Of a stretch of DNA of 64,000 nucleotides, positions 34,193-43,386 are shown piece after piece (position 1 is the stretch's first letter; the number at the start of each line of letters is the position of its first letter). The translations under genes were made by a program, and so were the position numbers. The stretch lies in assembly GCF_051013375.1 (NCBI RefSeq), contig NZ_CP142125.1. The stretch is one strand, 5' to 3'. The notes under the pieces were generated by a model that did not search any database, was not told where the DNA came from, and was given only the letters and a program-made list of their open reading frames with translations. The stretch comes from Kordia algicida (lineage in GTDB: Bacteria; Bacteroidota; Bacteroidia; Flavobacteriales; Flavobacteriaceae).

Positions 34193-36598
34193 TTAGTTTC
34201 TTAACGGTTTCCCAGTTTTCAACATATGCTGAATACGCTCTAAAGTTTTACGTTCTGTACATAAACTCAGGAAGGCTTCACGTTCGATGTCTAGTAAGTA
34301 ATCTTCGCTTACTAATGTAGGTTCAGATAAGTCTCCACCAGCCATTACGTAGGCAAGTTTGTTGGCAATTTTCTGATCGTGTTCACTAATGTAGTTACTA
34401 GCTTCCATAGCATCTGTTCCTACTAAGAACATTCCTAAGGCTTGTTTTCCAAGAACTTTTACGTCTTTTCTGCGAACAGGTTGTGTATATCCAGATTCTG
34501 CCATCAATTTTGCATGTGCTTTTGCTGTTGCTATTTGACGATCTTTGTTGACTACAACAATGTCTTTTCCTTTTTGTAAAATGCCCATATCAAATGCTTC
34601 ATAAGCAGAAGTTGCTACTTTTGCCATCCCGATGGTCATGAAGTATTCTTGTAATACGTTCAATTCGACATCTCCTTTGCGGAAGGTATCAGCAGCACGT
34701 AATGCCATTTCTTTAGAACCTCCACCGCCAGGAATTACTCCGACACCAAATTCAACCAAACCAATGTACGTTTCCGCCGCAGCGACTACTTTATCAGCAT
34801 GCATGGAAAGCTCGCATCCACCACCAAGTGTCATTCCATGAGGAGCAACAATTACTGGAATAGAGGAATAACGCGCACGCATCATGGTGTTTTGAAACAT
34901 TTTGATTGCCATGTTCAGCTCATCATATTCTTGCTCAACAGCCATCATAAAGATCATTCCGATGTTGGCTCCAACTGAGAAGTTTGCGGCTTGATTTCCA
35001 ATAACTAAACCTTGGAAGTCTTTTTCAGCTAAATCAATCGCTTTGTTGATTCCTGCTAAAACGCCACCACCAATCGTGTTCATTTTCGATTGGAATTCTA
35101 AGTTGATAATTCCGTCGCCTAAGTCTTCAATAACAGCTTCACTGTTTTTCCAAACCTCGTTCGATTTGCGAATATTGTCTAGAATAATGAATGCGTCTTG
35201 ACCAGGTTTTTTAGTTTGTGCTTTCGCTGGAATGTCATAATAATACGTTGCACCATCTTTTACAGTGTAGAAACTTTTTTCGCCAGCAGCAATCATTTCT
35301 GTCACCCAAGAAGCTGGTTCTAAACCTTCTGCTTTCATGAGTTCAACTCCTTTTTCAATACCGACAGCATCCCAAATTTCGAAAGGACCATTTTCCCATC
35401 CGAAACCTGCTTTCATGGCATCATCAATTCGGTAGAGTTCATCAGAGATTTCAGGAATTCTGTTTTGAACGTATGCAAACATTGCTGCAAAGTTTTTACG
35501 GTAGAATTCGCCCGCTTTATCTTTTCCACCAACTAATACTTTGAAACGATCAATTGGTTTGTCGATTGTTTTTGTAAGTTCAAGAGTTGCAAATTTTGCT
35601 CTTTTCTTTTCACGATATTCTAGTGTGTCAAGGTCTAATGAAAGAATTTCTTTTTTTCCTTCAGCATTTACTGTTTTCTTGTAGAAACCTTGTCCTGTTT
35701 TACTACCTAACCATTTGTTTTCCATCATTTTTTCGATGAAATCTGGTAGTTTGAATAAGTCGTGCGCTTCGTCGTTTGGACAGTTTTTGTAGATTCCGTT
35801 GGCAACGTGTACTAGGGTATCTAATCCAACAACATCAACCGTACGGAATGTTGCTGATTTTGGACGACCAATTACGGGTCCTGTTAGTTTGTCAACTTCT
35901 TCAATAGTTAGTCCGAGTTCTTTTACTTGATGGAATAGACTTTGAATTCCGAAGATTCCAATTCTGTTTCCAATAAATGCCGGTGTATCTTTTGCTAAAA
36001 CGGAAGTTTTTCCAAGGAATTTTTCTCCATACATCATTAAGAAGTCAGTCACTTCTTGTTTACAGTTTGGACCTGGAACAACTTCAAATAAACGTAAGTA
36101 ACGTGGAGGATTGAAGAAGTGCGTTACTGCGAAATGTTGTTGAAAATCTTCGCTACGACCTTCGTTCATAAATTGAATTGGAATCCCAGATGTGTTTGAC
36201 GTGATGAGCGTTCCTGGTTTTCTGTGTTTTTCAACTTGTTCAAATACTTTTTGCTTGATGTCTAATCGTTCTACTACAACTTCAATAATCCAGTCGACAT
36301 CTTTTATTTTGTGGATATCATCTGATAAATTTCCTGTAGAAATTCTGTTTGCGAATTTTTGAGAATAGATAGGAGATGGTTTTGATTTAAGAGACGCTTT
36401 CAGATTGTCATTTACTAATCTGTTACGTACAATTTTGTCTTCAAGAGTTAAGCCTTTTGCTTTTTCTTTTTCGGTAAGTTCGAAAGGTACAATGTCAAGT
36501 AGTAACACTTCCACACCGATATTGGCAAAATGACAGGCAATTCCAGAACCCATAATTCCAGAACCGATGACTGCTATTTTGTTAATTGGTCGTTTCAT
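34193..36598 (-). CDS. fadN: 3-Hydroxyacyl-CoA dehydrogenase / enoyl-CoA hydratase, FadN-type order
   Basis: Bifunctional enzyme of beta-oxidation, hydrating enoyl-CoA and oxidising 3-hydroxyacyl-CoA. The dehydrogenase comes first: NAD-binding INKIAVIGSGIMGSGIA at the N-terminus, VVERLDIKQKVF, TSNTSGIPI, HFFNPPRYLRLFEVVP (catalytic His) and a second 3HCDH domain. The hydratase follows (roughly residues 495-700): GLVIGNQAANFSVGANIG and GMTLGGGCELSMHADKV, with the oxyanion-hole glycines and catalytic acidic residues in YIGLVEFGVGVIPGGGG. This order is that of Bacillus subtilis FadN and the reverse of E. coli FadB. I start at the ATG at 36598, just before the NAD-binding strand; an upstream start would add ten charged residues. 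It lies 77 bases after marR. Confidence 0.95.
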   Translation of the reverse strand: MKRPINKIAVIGSGIMGSGIACHFANIGVEVLLLDIVPFELTEKEKAKGLTLEDKIVRNRLVNDNLKASLKSKPSPIYSQKFANRISTGNLSDDIHKIKDVDWIIEVVVERLDIKQKVFEQVEKHRKPGTLITSNTSGIPIQFMNEGRSEDFQQHFAVTHFFNPPRYLRLFEVVPGPNCKQEVTDFLMMYGEKFLGKTSVLAKDTPAFIGNRIGIFGIQSLFHQVKELGLTIEEVDKLTGPVIGRPKSATFRTVDVVGLDTLVHVANGIYKNCPNDEAHDLFKLPDFIEKMMENKWLGSKTGQGFYKKTVNAEGKKEILSLDLDTLEYREKKRAKFATLELTKTIDKPIDRFKVLVGGKDKAGEFYRKNFAAMFAYVQNRIPEISDELYRIDDAMKAGFGWENGPFEIWDAVGIEKGVELMKAEGLEPASWVTEMIAAGEKSFYTVKDGATYYYDIPAKAQTKKPGQDAFIILDNIRKSNEVWKNSEAVIEDLGDGIINLEFQSKMNTIGGGVLAGINKAIDLAEKDFQGLVIGNQAANFSVGANIGMIFMMAVEQEYDELNMAIKMFQNTMMRARYSSIPVIVAPHGMTLGGGCELSMHADKVVAAAETYIGLVEFGVGVIPGGGGSKEMALRAADTFRKGDVELNVLQEYFMTIGMAKVATSAYEAFDMGILQKGKDIVVVNKDRQIATAKAHAKLMAESGYTQPVRRKDVKVLGKQALGMFLVGTDAMEASNYISEHDQKIANKLAYVMAGGDLSEPTLVSEDYLLDIEREAFLSLCTERKTLERIQHMLKTGKPLRN

Positions 36599-36675
36599 CT
36601 TTTTTTCAATTTTTAAATTGTTAAGCAAAATCTACTTTATTGATTGTAAGTAGGTTTTAATATGATCTTCGGTTA

Positions 36676-37140
36676 TTATTTATTTTCAGCACTAACTTCT
36701 ATTTCGGAGTTATATATTTTCTTATTGCTAATGAGTTCCAGAATGACTTCTGAGACTTCATAGAAATTTTTCAACTTTTCTTCGTCTATGTTTGCGCGAA
36801 TGGCATCGTTGAAGCGCAATACGGTCGTTTTTGAAACGTCTCGCATTTCTCTACCAAATTCTGTTAAACAGATTAATACGCTGCGTCCGTCTTTTGGATT
36901 CTTTTTTCTGTAGATGAGTCCTTTTTCTTCCATACCTTTTAACGTACGGGAAAGACTCGTAGCTTCCATGCCCATTTTTGGACCGAGTGTAGTGGAAGGT
37001 GTGCCGTCTTCTTGATCGATGCTAAGTAGTGTAAAACCAGTTGCCATGGTGCTGCCATATTTTCCTGCTTCCTCATTATACATTTTGGAAATGGCTTGCC
37101 ATGTGGCTCTCATAACATGATCTATCGTTTTTTCTTTCAT
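36676..37140 (-). CDS. MarR-family regulator of the fad cluster
   Basis: A winged-helix regulator of about 154 residues. The fold is readable as helices around IDHVMRATWQAISKMYNEEAGKYGS, then DGTPSTTLGPKMGMEATSLSRTLKGMEEKGLIYRKKNPKDGRSVLICLT, where the recognition helix and the Asp-Gly-Arg wing stand out. It is the first gene of the minus-strand cluster leading to fadN, fadA and fadE. The ATG at 37140 is preferred; an upstream in-frame start would place the operator palindrome inside the coding region. Control of beta-oxidation in response to acyl-CoA or fatty acid is the likely role, with autoregulation through the palindrome at 37173. Confidence 0.92.
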   Translation of the reverse strand: MKEKTIDHVMRATWQAISKMYNEEAGKYGSTMATGFTLLSIDQEDGTPSTTLGPKMGMEATSLSRTLKGMEEKGLIYRKKNPKDGRSVLICLTEFGREMRDVSKTTVLRFNDAIRANIDEEKLKNFYEVSEVILELISNKKIYNSEIEVSAENK

Positions 37141-37156
37141 ATAGTTGTTTGGACTC

Positions 37157-37190
37157 CAAATATAAGAAAAAATACTATGCATGCATAGTA
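37157..37190 (-). promoter_or_regulatory. marR/fad promoter with palindromic operator
   Basis: On the minus strand a -7 box TATATTTG (37157-37164) fits TAnnTTTG exactly and lies 16 bases before the marR ATG. Nine bases upstream of it is a perfect 18-bp palindrome, TACTATGCATGCATAGTA (37173-37190), placed over the -33 region. That is the usual design for repression by a dimeric MarR protein. Confidence 0.75.
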
Positions 37191-37308
37191 AAATAAAAGA
37201 TAATTTTAGGAATTTGTCAAAAATTTAGGAGATAGAATAGAGGAATGACATCATATAATGATTATATCGTGAATTTTATATTATTTGCTATCTTACTACA
37301 AGATAAAA

Positions 37309-37336
37309 AAAACCGTTCAATTTTTTGAACGGTTTT
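37309..37336 (-). terminator. Terminator after fadD
   Basis: AAAACCGTTCAA (37309-37320) and TTGAACGGTTTT (37325-37336) form a perfect 12-bp stem with a TTTT loop. It lies immediately after the fadD stop and separates it from marR; A/T runs on both sides could make it bidirectional. Confidence 0.88.
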
Positions 37337-37342
37337 AAGTTT

Positions 37343-39118
37343 TTATGCTCTATCGTATATTTTATCGCAGTAGTCTTTGTAAATTTCTTTGATAACTTTT
37401 CGCTTCATTTTCATGGTTGGTGTGAGTTCGCCACCATCAATTGACCATACTTTTGGAATGAGTTCAAAGCGTTTGATTTGTTCCCACTTTCCAAAGTTGC
37501 TGTTAGCTTCGTCAACTTCCTTTTGAATTCGTGCAATGATTTCTTCGGAAGCACAGATTTCTTTTTCAGAAGTGCCTATATTTTTTCCTTTCTTTTCAAT
37601 CCAGTCTTTAATGAATTCGAAGTTTGGTTGAATTAACGCTGCTGGCATTTTTTCACCTTCTCCAATGACCATAATTTGTTCTATGAAACGAGATTGTTTG
37701 AAACGATTTTCTAATAACGCTGGAATAACATATTTTCCACCAGACGTTTTGAACATGTCTTTTTTACGATCGGTAATTTTTAAGAAACCTTCTTCACAAA
37801 CTTCACCAATGTCTCCAGTGTGAAAATATCCGTTAGACATCACGCTTGCTGTTTTTTCAGGATCTTTGTAATATCCTTGCATTACGTTAGGTCCTTTTAC
37901 AAGGATTTCGCCATCATCTGCAATTTTTACTTCAACATTGTCAATAATGCGTCCAACAGTTCCAATGCGGAATCCGCCGCCACGTTGATCGTTTACAGAT
38001 ACTACAGGTGAAGTTTCCGTTAAACCGTAACCTTCCATGATTGGAATTCCTGCTGCTGCAAATACGCGTGTTAAACGTGCTTGTAATGGCGCACTACCAG
38101 AAACCATGAGTTCTAAGTTTCCGCCCAAACCTTCTTGCCATTTGCTAAAGATGAGTTTACGTGCAATTTTAAGTTGGAATTCGTACCACCAACCGTTTTG
38201 TCCGTATGGTTCATATTTTAACCCGAGTTCAATTGCCCAAAAGAATAGTTTCTTTTTGATTCCTGTTAAATCGGCACCTTTTGCATAAATTTTATCGTAT
38301 ACTTTTTCATACAAACGCGGAACAGCCGTCATCACGTGTGGTTTCACTTCTTTTAAGTTGTCACTGATTTTTTCAATCGATTCAGCAAAAACAATTTCAA
38401 TTCCACAGTACTGATATAAATATAAAATCATACGCTCAAATACGTGACAAACCGGCAAGAAACTCAACGCCTTTGCTTTTCCGTTATGAAGTGGAACGCG
38501 TTTTTGACTGTCTAATACGTTAGAAACTAAGTTGCTATGTGCAAGCATGACACCTTTTGGTTTTCCTGTAGTTCCAGATGTATATATTAAGGTTGCTAAA
38601 TCTTGAGGAGTTACAGCATCTTTTCGTGCTTGTAATTCATCATCATTGCTCGTATCTTCTCCAAGTTTTAAAACTTCTGTCCAATTGGCTTCACCTGTAA
38701 TTTCATCAAAAGTATATACACCTTTTAGTTTGGTGTTTCCTTTGATTTGATTTAGCTTTTCAATAATTTCTATGTCAGAAACAAAACAATAAATAGATTC
38801 TGAGTGATTTAGAATGTATTCATAATCCTCTTTAGCAATTGTAGGATAGATTGGGACATTTTGCGCACCTGTTTGTAAAATACCGATGTCCATTATATTC
38901 CATTCCGTTCTATTCGTCGTAGAAATTACCGCAATTTTATCATTGGGTTGAACGCCCAAACGGAGTAAACCTCTACTGATGGCATTTGCCTGATCTATAT
39001 ATTCTTGCGTACTTGTGGAAATCCATTGTCCATTTTTATTGGAAGTTAAAGATTTCGCTAAAGGATAGTTTTCTAACTGGTAGTAAGGAAAATCAAATAA
39101 TCGCGTTACATTAGTCAT
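37343..39118 (-). CDS. fadD: Long-chain acyl-CoA synthetase
   Basis: Activates fatty acids to acyl-CoA with ATP, the entry step to the beta-oxidation genes downstream. The 591 residues carry the adenylation motifs: TLIYTSGTTGKPKGVMLAHSN (P-loop like, about 177-196), MEGYGLTETSPVVSVND (about 365-380), YFHTGDIGEVCEEGFLKITDRKKDMFKTSGGKYV (the hinge Asp and linker) and a C-terminal lid with the KxGGELTPTMKMKR lysine region. It lacks membrane segments, as expected for a cytosolic or peripheral enzyme. It has its own terminator, so it is probably a separate transcript from the marR-fad operon on the same strand. Confidence 0.95.
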   Translation of the reverse strand: MTNVTRLFDFPYYQLENYPLAKSLTSNKNGQWISTSTQEYIDQANAISRGLLRLGVQPNDKIAVISTTNRTEWNIMDIGILQTGAQNVPIYPTIAKEDYEYILNHSESIYCFVSDIEIIEKLNQIKGNTKLKGVYTFDEITGEANWTEVLKLGEDTSNDDELQARKDAVTPQDLATLIYTSGTTGKPKGVMLAHSNLVSNVLDSQKRVPLHNGKAKALSFLPVCHVFERMILYLYQYCGIEIVFAESIEKISDNLKEVKPHVMTAVPRLYEKVYDKIYAKGADLTGIKKKLFFWAIELGLKYEPYGQNGWWYEFQLKIARKLIFSKWQEGLGGNLELMVSGSAPLQARLTRVFAAAGIPIMEGYGLTETSPVVSVNDQRGGGFRIGTVGRIIDNVEVKIADDGEILVKGPNVMQGYYKDPEKTASVMSNGYFHTGDIGEVCEEGFLKITDRKKDMFKTSGGKYVIPALLENRFKQSRFIEQIMVIGEGEKMPAALIQPNFEFIKDWIEKKGKNIGTSEKEICASEEIIARIQKEVDEANSNFGKWEQIKRFELIPKVWSIDGGELTPTMKMKRKVIKEIYKDYCDKIYDRA

Positions 39119-39253
39119 TCTCTGATTTGGTTTTTTTATGAACCTGCAAAATATGAAAATTGTACACCATTTTCAAAAGGAATGTTAAAAAAGCATGTGT
39201 TTTTCTGTGAAATTTATAATTATTTGTGATTTGTATTATGATATTCTATAAAA

Positions 39254-39279
39254 AAAGACTCACTTTATGGTGAGCCTTT
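39254..39279 (-). terminator. Terminator after purL
   Basis: AAAGACTCAC (39254-39263) pairs with GTGAGCCTTT (39270-39279) with a single mismatch around a 6-base loop. The minus strand then runs into a T-tract, 26 bases beyond the purL stop. Confidence 0.75.
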
Positions 39280-39304
39280 ATGAATGTTATTTGTTGAGAA
39301 TTAA

Positions 39305-42300
39305 TTATTTATTTTTAGCTTCTATCCACAATCGAGCATTGACAAACGCTTCCAACCAAGGCGAAACTTCATCTTTTCGTCCTGCTGGATAGTTTGCCCA
39401 ATTCCACTGAAAAGTAGATCGTTCAATATGTGGCATGGTTACCAAATGTCTTCCTGTAGCATCACACATCATGGCAGTATTGAAATCTGAACCATTTGGG
39501 TTTGATGGGTAACTCTCGTAACCATATTTCGCTACAATATTATAGTGTGATTCTTCTTGCGGAAGCTTAAATTTTCCTTCTCCATGCGAAATCCATACAC
39601 CTAACGTCGTTCCCGCTAAGGTAGAAAGCATCACAGAATTGTTCTCCTGAATTTTTACCGAAGTAAAGGCGCTTTCGTGTTTTTGAGAATCGTTGTAGGT
39701 CATTTTTCCATGTACTTCATGTTCTGGGTTGATGACTTCCAATTCCATAAATAATTGACAACCATTACAGATTCCGACAGATAAGGTATCTTCTCGCTTA
39801 AAAAAGTTTTTCAACGCCGTATTTGCTTTTTCATTGTATAAAAATGCACCAGCCCAACCTTTTGCCGAACCTAATACGTCTGAATTCGAAAATCCGCCGA
39901 CAGCGCCAATAAATTGAATGTCTTCTAAGGTTTCACGACCAGAAATTAAATCGGTCATGTGCACATCTTTTACATCAAAACCAGCTAAATACATCGCATT
40001 TGCCATTTCGCGTTCAGAATTTGAACCTTTTTCACGAATAATGGCTGCTTTTGGTCTCGACTTCGCTCGACCATCATCAGCATTTTTGTCACTTCGAACG
40101 GAGTCACTTAACTTCCCAGAAAAATGTTTAGGAAATGTGTAGGTTAATGGTTGCTTTTTATAATTGTCATAACGATCTTTCGCCAAACCGTTTGCTGTTT
40201 GTTTTTGATCGAGTAGGAACGAGGTTTTGTACCAAATATCTCTTGTTTTTGCAATATCAAATGTAAACGAATCTTCGTAGTTTTTAATAATAACTTCCGA
40301 TTTATCAGTGACGTTTCCGATGTTGAAAAACTCAATATTATTTTCTTTCAGTGTTTCTTCAACAGAAGCATCCGCTTGAAAAACAATTCCTGCATTTTCT
40401 GCAAATACTACTTTAATCGTGTCTTCTTCGCCTAAAGCTGTAATATCTAGATTTGCACCTAAGTTTACATCCGCAAAACACATTTCTAATAATGTTGTAA
40501 TCAATCCGCCCGAAGCGACATCGTGCCCAGCTACAATTTTATCGTCTTTAATTAAATTTTGAATCGTGTTAAAAACGGTTTTTACGTATGCTGCATTTGT
40601 AACGTTTGGCGCTTTATTCCCAATTGCGTTTAGCGTTTGATTGAACGAACTTCCGCCCAATTTAAATTCGTCTTGCGAGATGTTTATATAGTAAATGTTT
40701 CCGCCATTTTGCTGTAAAACTGGCTCTACTACTTTGTTGATTTCGTTGCAGTTCGCTGCCGCAGAAATGACTACGGTTCCTGGGGAAATTACGTCTCCAT
40801 CAGGATATTTTTGTTTCATAGACAAGGAATCTTTTCCAGTTGGAACATTGATTCCTAAATTGATAGAAAATTCTGAAATCGCCTGAACCGCCTCGTACAA
40901 ACGCGCATCTTCGCCTTCATTTTTACACGGCCACATCCAGTTTGCAGACAACGAAACACTTTGCAAACCATCTTTTAATGGTGCCCAAATGATGTTTGTT
41001 AAGGCTTCTGTAATTGAATTGCGACTTCCCGCTACAGGATTTATCAATCCAGAAATTGGCGAATGTCCTATTGAGGTTGCAATTCCTTCTTTTCCGTTGT
41101 AATCGAGTGCCATGACGCCTACGTTGTTCAATGGAAGTTGTAATGCGCCAACACATTGTTGTTTGGCAACTTTTCCACCAACACAACGGTCAACTTTGTT
41201 TGTCAACCAATCTTTACAAGCCACAGCTTCTAACTGTAATACTTGATCGAGGTAGATGTGTATGTTTTTCGTTTTGTATCGCGAATTTTTATAATTACGT
41301 TCTACAGTTACGTCCGTCATAATGGTTTTTGGCGAACTTCCAAACATGTCGCTCAGCGCTAAATCCATAGGTTTGTCGCCTTTCGTAGCCGATTCAAATG
41401 TAAAACGATCGTCTCCTGTAACTTCTCCAACCGTATACATTGGTGAGCGTTCACGTTCGGCGATTTTTTGAAGTGTTTCAATATGTTCATCGGCAATGAC
41501 CAATCCCATACGTTCTTGCGATTCATTACCAATAATTTCTTTTGCGGAAAGTGTCGGATCGCCCACAGGCAAAGTATCTAAATCAATTTTTCCGCCAGTT
41601 TCTTCTACCAATTCTGATAAACAATTTAAATGTCCACCAGCGCCATGATCGTGAATGGAAACAATGTGGTTTTCATCACTTTCTACCATACCACGAATAG
41701 CATTTGCCGCGCGTTTTTGCATTTCAGGATTGGAACGTTGTACCGCATTGAGTTCGATTCCAGTAGAGAACGCTCCTGTATCTGCGGATGAAACAGCTGC
41801 GCCACCCATTCCGATTCGGTAGTTTTCTCCACCAAGAATCACGACTTTATCGCCAGTTTTTGGTACATCTTTTATGGCTTGTGATGCTTTTCCATACCCA
41901 ATTCCACCAGCTTGCATGATGACTTTGTCATATCCTAGTCTTCTTGCTTTTGCTGCGCTTGATGCCGAATTTTCTTCGTGTTCAAAAGTAAGTACAGAAC
42001 CACAAATTAATGGTTGTCCAAATTTGTTTCCAAAGTCGGAAGCTCCGTTTGAAGCTTTTATTAAAATGTCCATTGGCGTTTGATACAGCCAATTTCTTGC
42101 TTTGAATTTTTCTTCCCAAAATCTGCCTTCTTCCAAGCGAGAATACGATGTCATGTATACTGCCGTTCCTGCTAATGGCAACGAACCTTGTCCGCCCGCA
42201 AGTCTGTCACGAATTTCTCCACCAGAACCTGTAGCAGCTCCGTTAAAAGGTTCAACAGTTGTTGGGAAATTGTGTGTTTCCGCCTTGAGCGATATGACAG

Positions 42301-43018
42301 ATTCAAATTCTTGTGTTTGGTAAAAGTCTGGTTTATCAGCCGTTTTTGGCGCAAATTGTTCCACTTTTGGACCTTTTATAAAGGCAACATTGTCTTTGTA
42401 AGCAGAAACAATATCGTTAGGATTTTGTTTAGAAGTTTCTTTGATGAGTTTGAAAAGTGAGGTTGGTTTTTCTTCGCCATCAATTACAAATGTTCCGTTG
42501 AAAATTTTGTGTCGGCAGTGTTCTGAGTTGACTTGCGAGAATCCGAATACTTCCGAATCTGTGAGTTTTCTGCCTAGTTTTTCTGATAGTTTATTTAAGT
42601 ATTCAATTTCTTCGTCGCTGAGCGCCAAACCTTCTTGTTCGTTGTATGCAGCAATATCCTCAATATCTAGAATTGCTTCAGGTTCAATGTTAATTGTAAA
42701 AGTATCTTGATGTAAACCATTGAATTTCTGAGAAATCATTGGATCAAAATCTGTGAAGTTTTCCGCCACAGCGTTAAATTCTTCTATTCTGATAATGCCT
42801 TTTATGCCCATATTTTGGGTAATTTCTACGGCATTTGTACTCCAAGGTGTAATCATTGCGGCTCTAGGACCAACAAAAAAAGCATCTAAGGATGCTTGTT
42901 CGATTTTGGATGTGTTGCCAAAAAGCCAGTTGAGCTTTGCAACGTTTTCTGTTGATAATTCTTTTGCTGTTTGTACAGCAAATACTTTGCTGTGTGCGTT
43001 TCCAAAGAAATGAATCAT
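39305..43018 (-). CDS. purL: Phosphoribosylformylglycinamidine synthase, large single-chain form
   Basis: ATP- and glutamine-dependent amidation of FGAR to FGAM, step four of purine synthesis. At 1237 residues this is the single-chain type. In order: an N-terminal PurS-like region, the linker with SDEEIEYLNKLSEKLGRKLTDSEVFGFSQVNSEHCRHKIF, two AIRS-type synthetase halves (ETHNFPTTVEPFNGAATGSGGEIRD in the first, PTGKDSLSMKQ and HDVASGGL in the second), and a class I glutamine amidotransferase (KAAIIREKGSNSEREMA, nucleophile in VGICNGCQLFMEL near residue 1085, HGEGKF). The linker just before the amidotransferase (about residues 965-988) is encoded by sequence that looks like the window's dispersed repeats. 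A -7 box TAAATTTG lies at 43054-43061. Confidence 0.97.
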   Translation of the reverse strand: MIHFFGNAHSKVFAVQTAKELSTENVAKLNWLFGNTSKIEQASLDAFFVGPRAAMITPWSTNAVEITQNMGIKGIIRIEEFNAVAENFTDFDPMISQKFNGLHQDTFTINIEPEAILDIEDIAAYNEQEGLALSDEEIEYLNKLSEKLGRKLTDSEVFGFSQVNSEHCRHKIFNGTFVIDGEEKPTSLFKLIKETSKQNPNDIVSAYKDNVAFIKGPKVEQFAPKTADKPDFYQTQEFESVISLKAETHNFPTTVEPFNGAATGSGGEIRDRLAGGQGSLPLAGTAVYMTSYSRLEEGRFWEEKFKARNWLYQTPMDILIKASNGASDFGNKFGQPLICGSVLTFEHEENSASSAAKARRLGYDKVIMQAGGIGYGKASQAIKDVPKTGDKVVILGGENYRIGMGGAAVSSADTGAFSTGIELNAVQRSNPEMQKRAANAIRGMVESDENHIVSIHDHGAGGHLNCLSELVEETGGKIDLDTLPVGDPTLSAKEIIGNESQERMGLVIADEHIETLQKIAERERSPMYTVGEVTGDDRFTFESATKGDKPMDLALSDMFGSSPKTIMTDVTVERNYKNSRYKTKNIHIYLDQVLQLEAVACKDWLTNKVDRCVGGKVAKQQCVGALQLPLNNVGVMALDYNGKEGIATSIGHSPISGLINPVAGSRNSITEALTNIIWAPLKDGLQSVSLSANWMWPCKNEGEDARLYEAVQAISEFSINLGINVPTGKDSLSMKQKYPDGDVISPGTVVISAAANCNEINKVVEPVLQQNGGNIYYINISQDEFKLGGSSFNQTLNAIGNKAPNVTNAAYVKTVFNTIQNLIKDDKIVAGHDVASGGLITTLLEMCFADVNLGANLDITALGEEDTIKVVFAENAGIVFQADASVEETLKENNIEFFNIGNVTDKSEVIIKNYEDSFTFDIAKTRDIWYKTSFLLDQKQTANGLAKDRYDNYKKQPLTYTFPKHFSGKLSDSVRSDKNADDGRAKSRPKAAIIREKGSNSEREMANAMYLAGFDVKDVHMTDLISGRETLEDIQFIGAVGGFSNSDVLGSAKGWAGAFLYNEKANTALKNFFKREDTLSVGICNGCQLFMELEVINPEHEVHGKMTYNDSQKHESAFTSVKIQENNSVMLSTLAGTTLGVWISHGEGKFKLPQEESHYNIVAKYGYESYPSNPNGSDFNTAMMCDATGRHLVTMPHIERSTFQWNWANYPAGRKDEVSPWLEAFVNARLWIEAKNK
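40053..40108. repeat. Dispersed-repeat-like DNA inside purL
   Basis: GGTCTCGACTTCGCTCGACC (40053-40072) and GTCACTTCGAACGGAGTCACT (starting 40089) are two hairpin-prone units with the same core as intergenic repeats at 1607, 9541 and 13326-13383. They lie in frame within purL and encode the polar stretch SVRSDKNADDGRAKSRP between the synthetase and amidotransferase domains. Confidence 0.6.
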
Positions 43019-43386
43019 TATGTAGTTTTTGTGTGTTGTTGTTTTGAAAAAGGCAAATTTACATTTTTTTACTTAGATTTTAGTGTATTATTTTCGATGA
43101 TAATTTTGGAGTTATTCACATTTTGACTTTGCTTGTTAGTATGTTAGTATGTTAGTATGTTAGTATGTTAGTATATTGGTATCGCTTCGCTCTTGGTATT
43201 TCGGTTTTGCTGAGTGTTAACATTTCGGTTTTATTGGACAGGAACATTTTTTACTATGCTTAATGTAAATATTTGCTGCTTTACCTGTTGGTATTGCTAC
43301 GCTCTTGGTATTTTGATCGGTTAGTTGGGGAGTTTTTGAATTTTTTAAATTAGTACATTGATATATTAAAAATTGCTGCATTATAA
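43019..43386. other. Repeat-rich non-coding gap upstream of purL
   Basis: No gene seen in these 368 bases. Beside purL lies the -7 box TAAATTTG (43054-43061). Further on are the 8-bp tandem repeat described separately and two copies of a related hairpin, GGTATCGCTTCGCTCTTGGTA (from 43179) and GGTATTGCTACGCTCTTGGTA (from 43290). Confidence 0.55.
43134..43173. repeat. Five exact copies of the 8-mer TGTTAGTA
   Basis: TGTTAGTA is repeated five times head to tail without a mismatch, followed by a diverged TATTGGTA. Such arrays change copy number easily. It lies about 115 bases upstream of the purL start, outside the presumed promoter. Confidence 0.9.

Noticed and set aside
39918..42710. Many long open frames antisense to purL
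   Set aside because: They lie opposite a full-length, well-conserved enzyme, have no starts or motifs of their own and reflect low stop density in that frame.
43134..43173. Possible CRISPR array
   Set aside because: The units are contiguous 8-mers without spacers; it is a simple tandem repeat and no cas gene is in the window.
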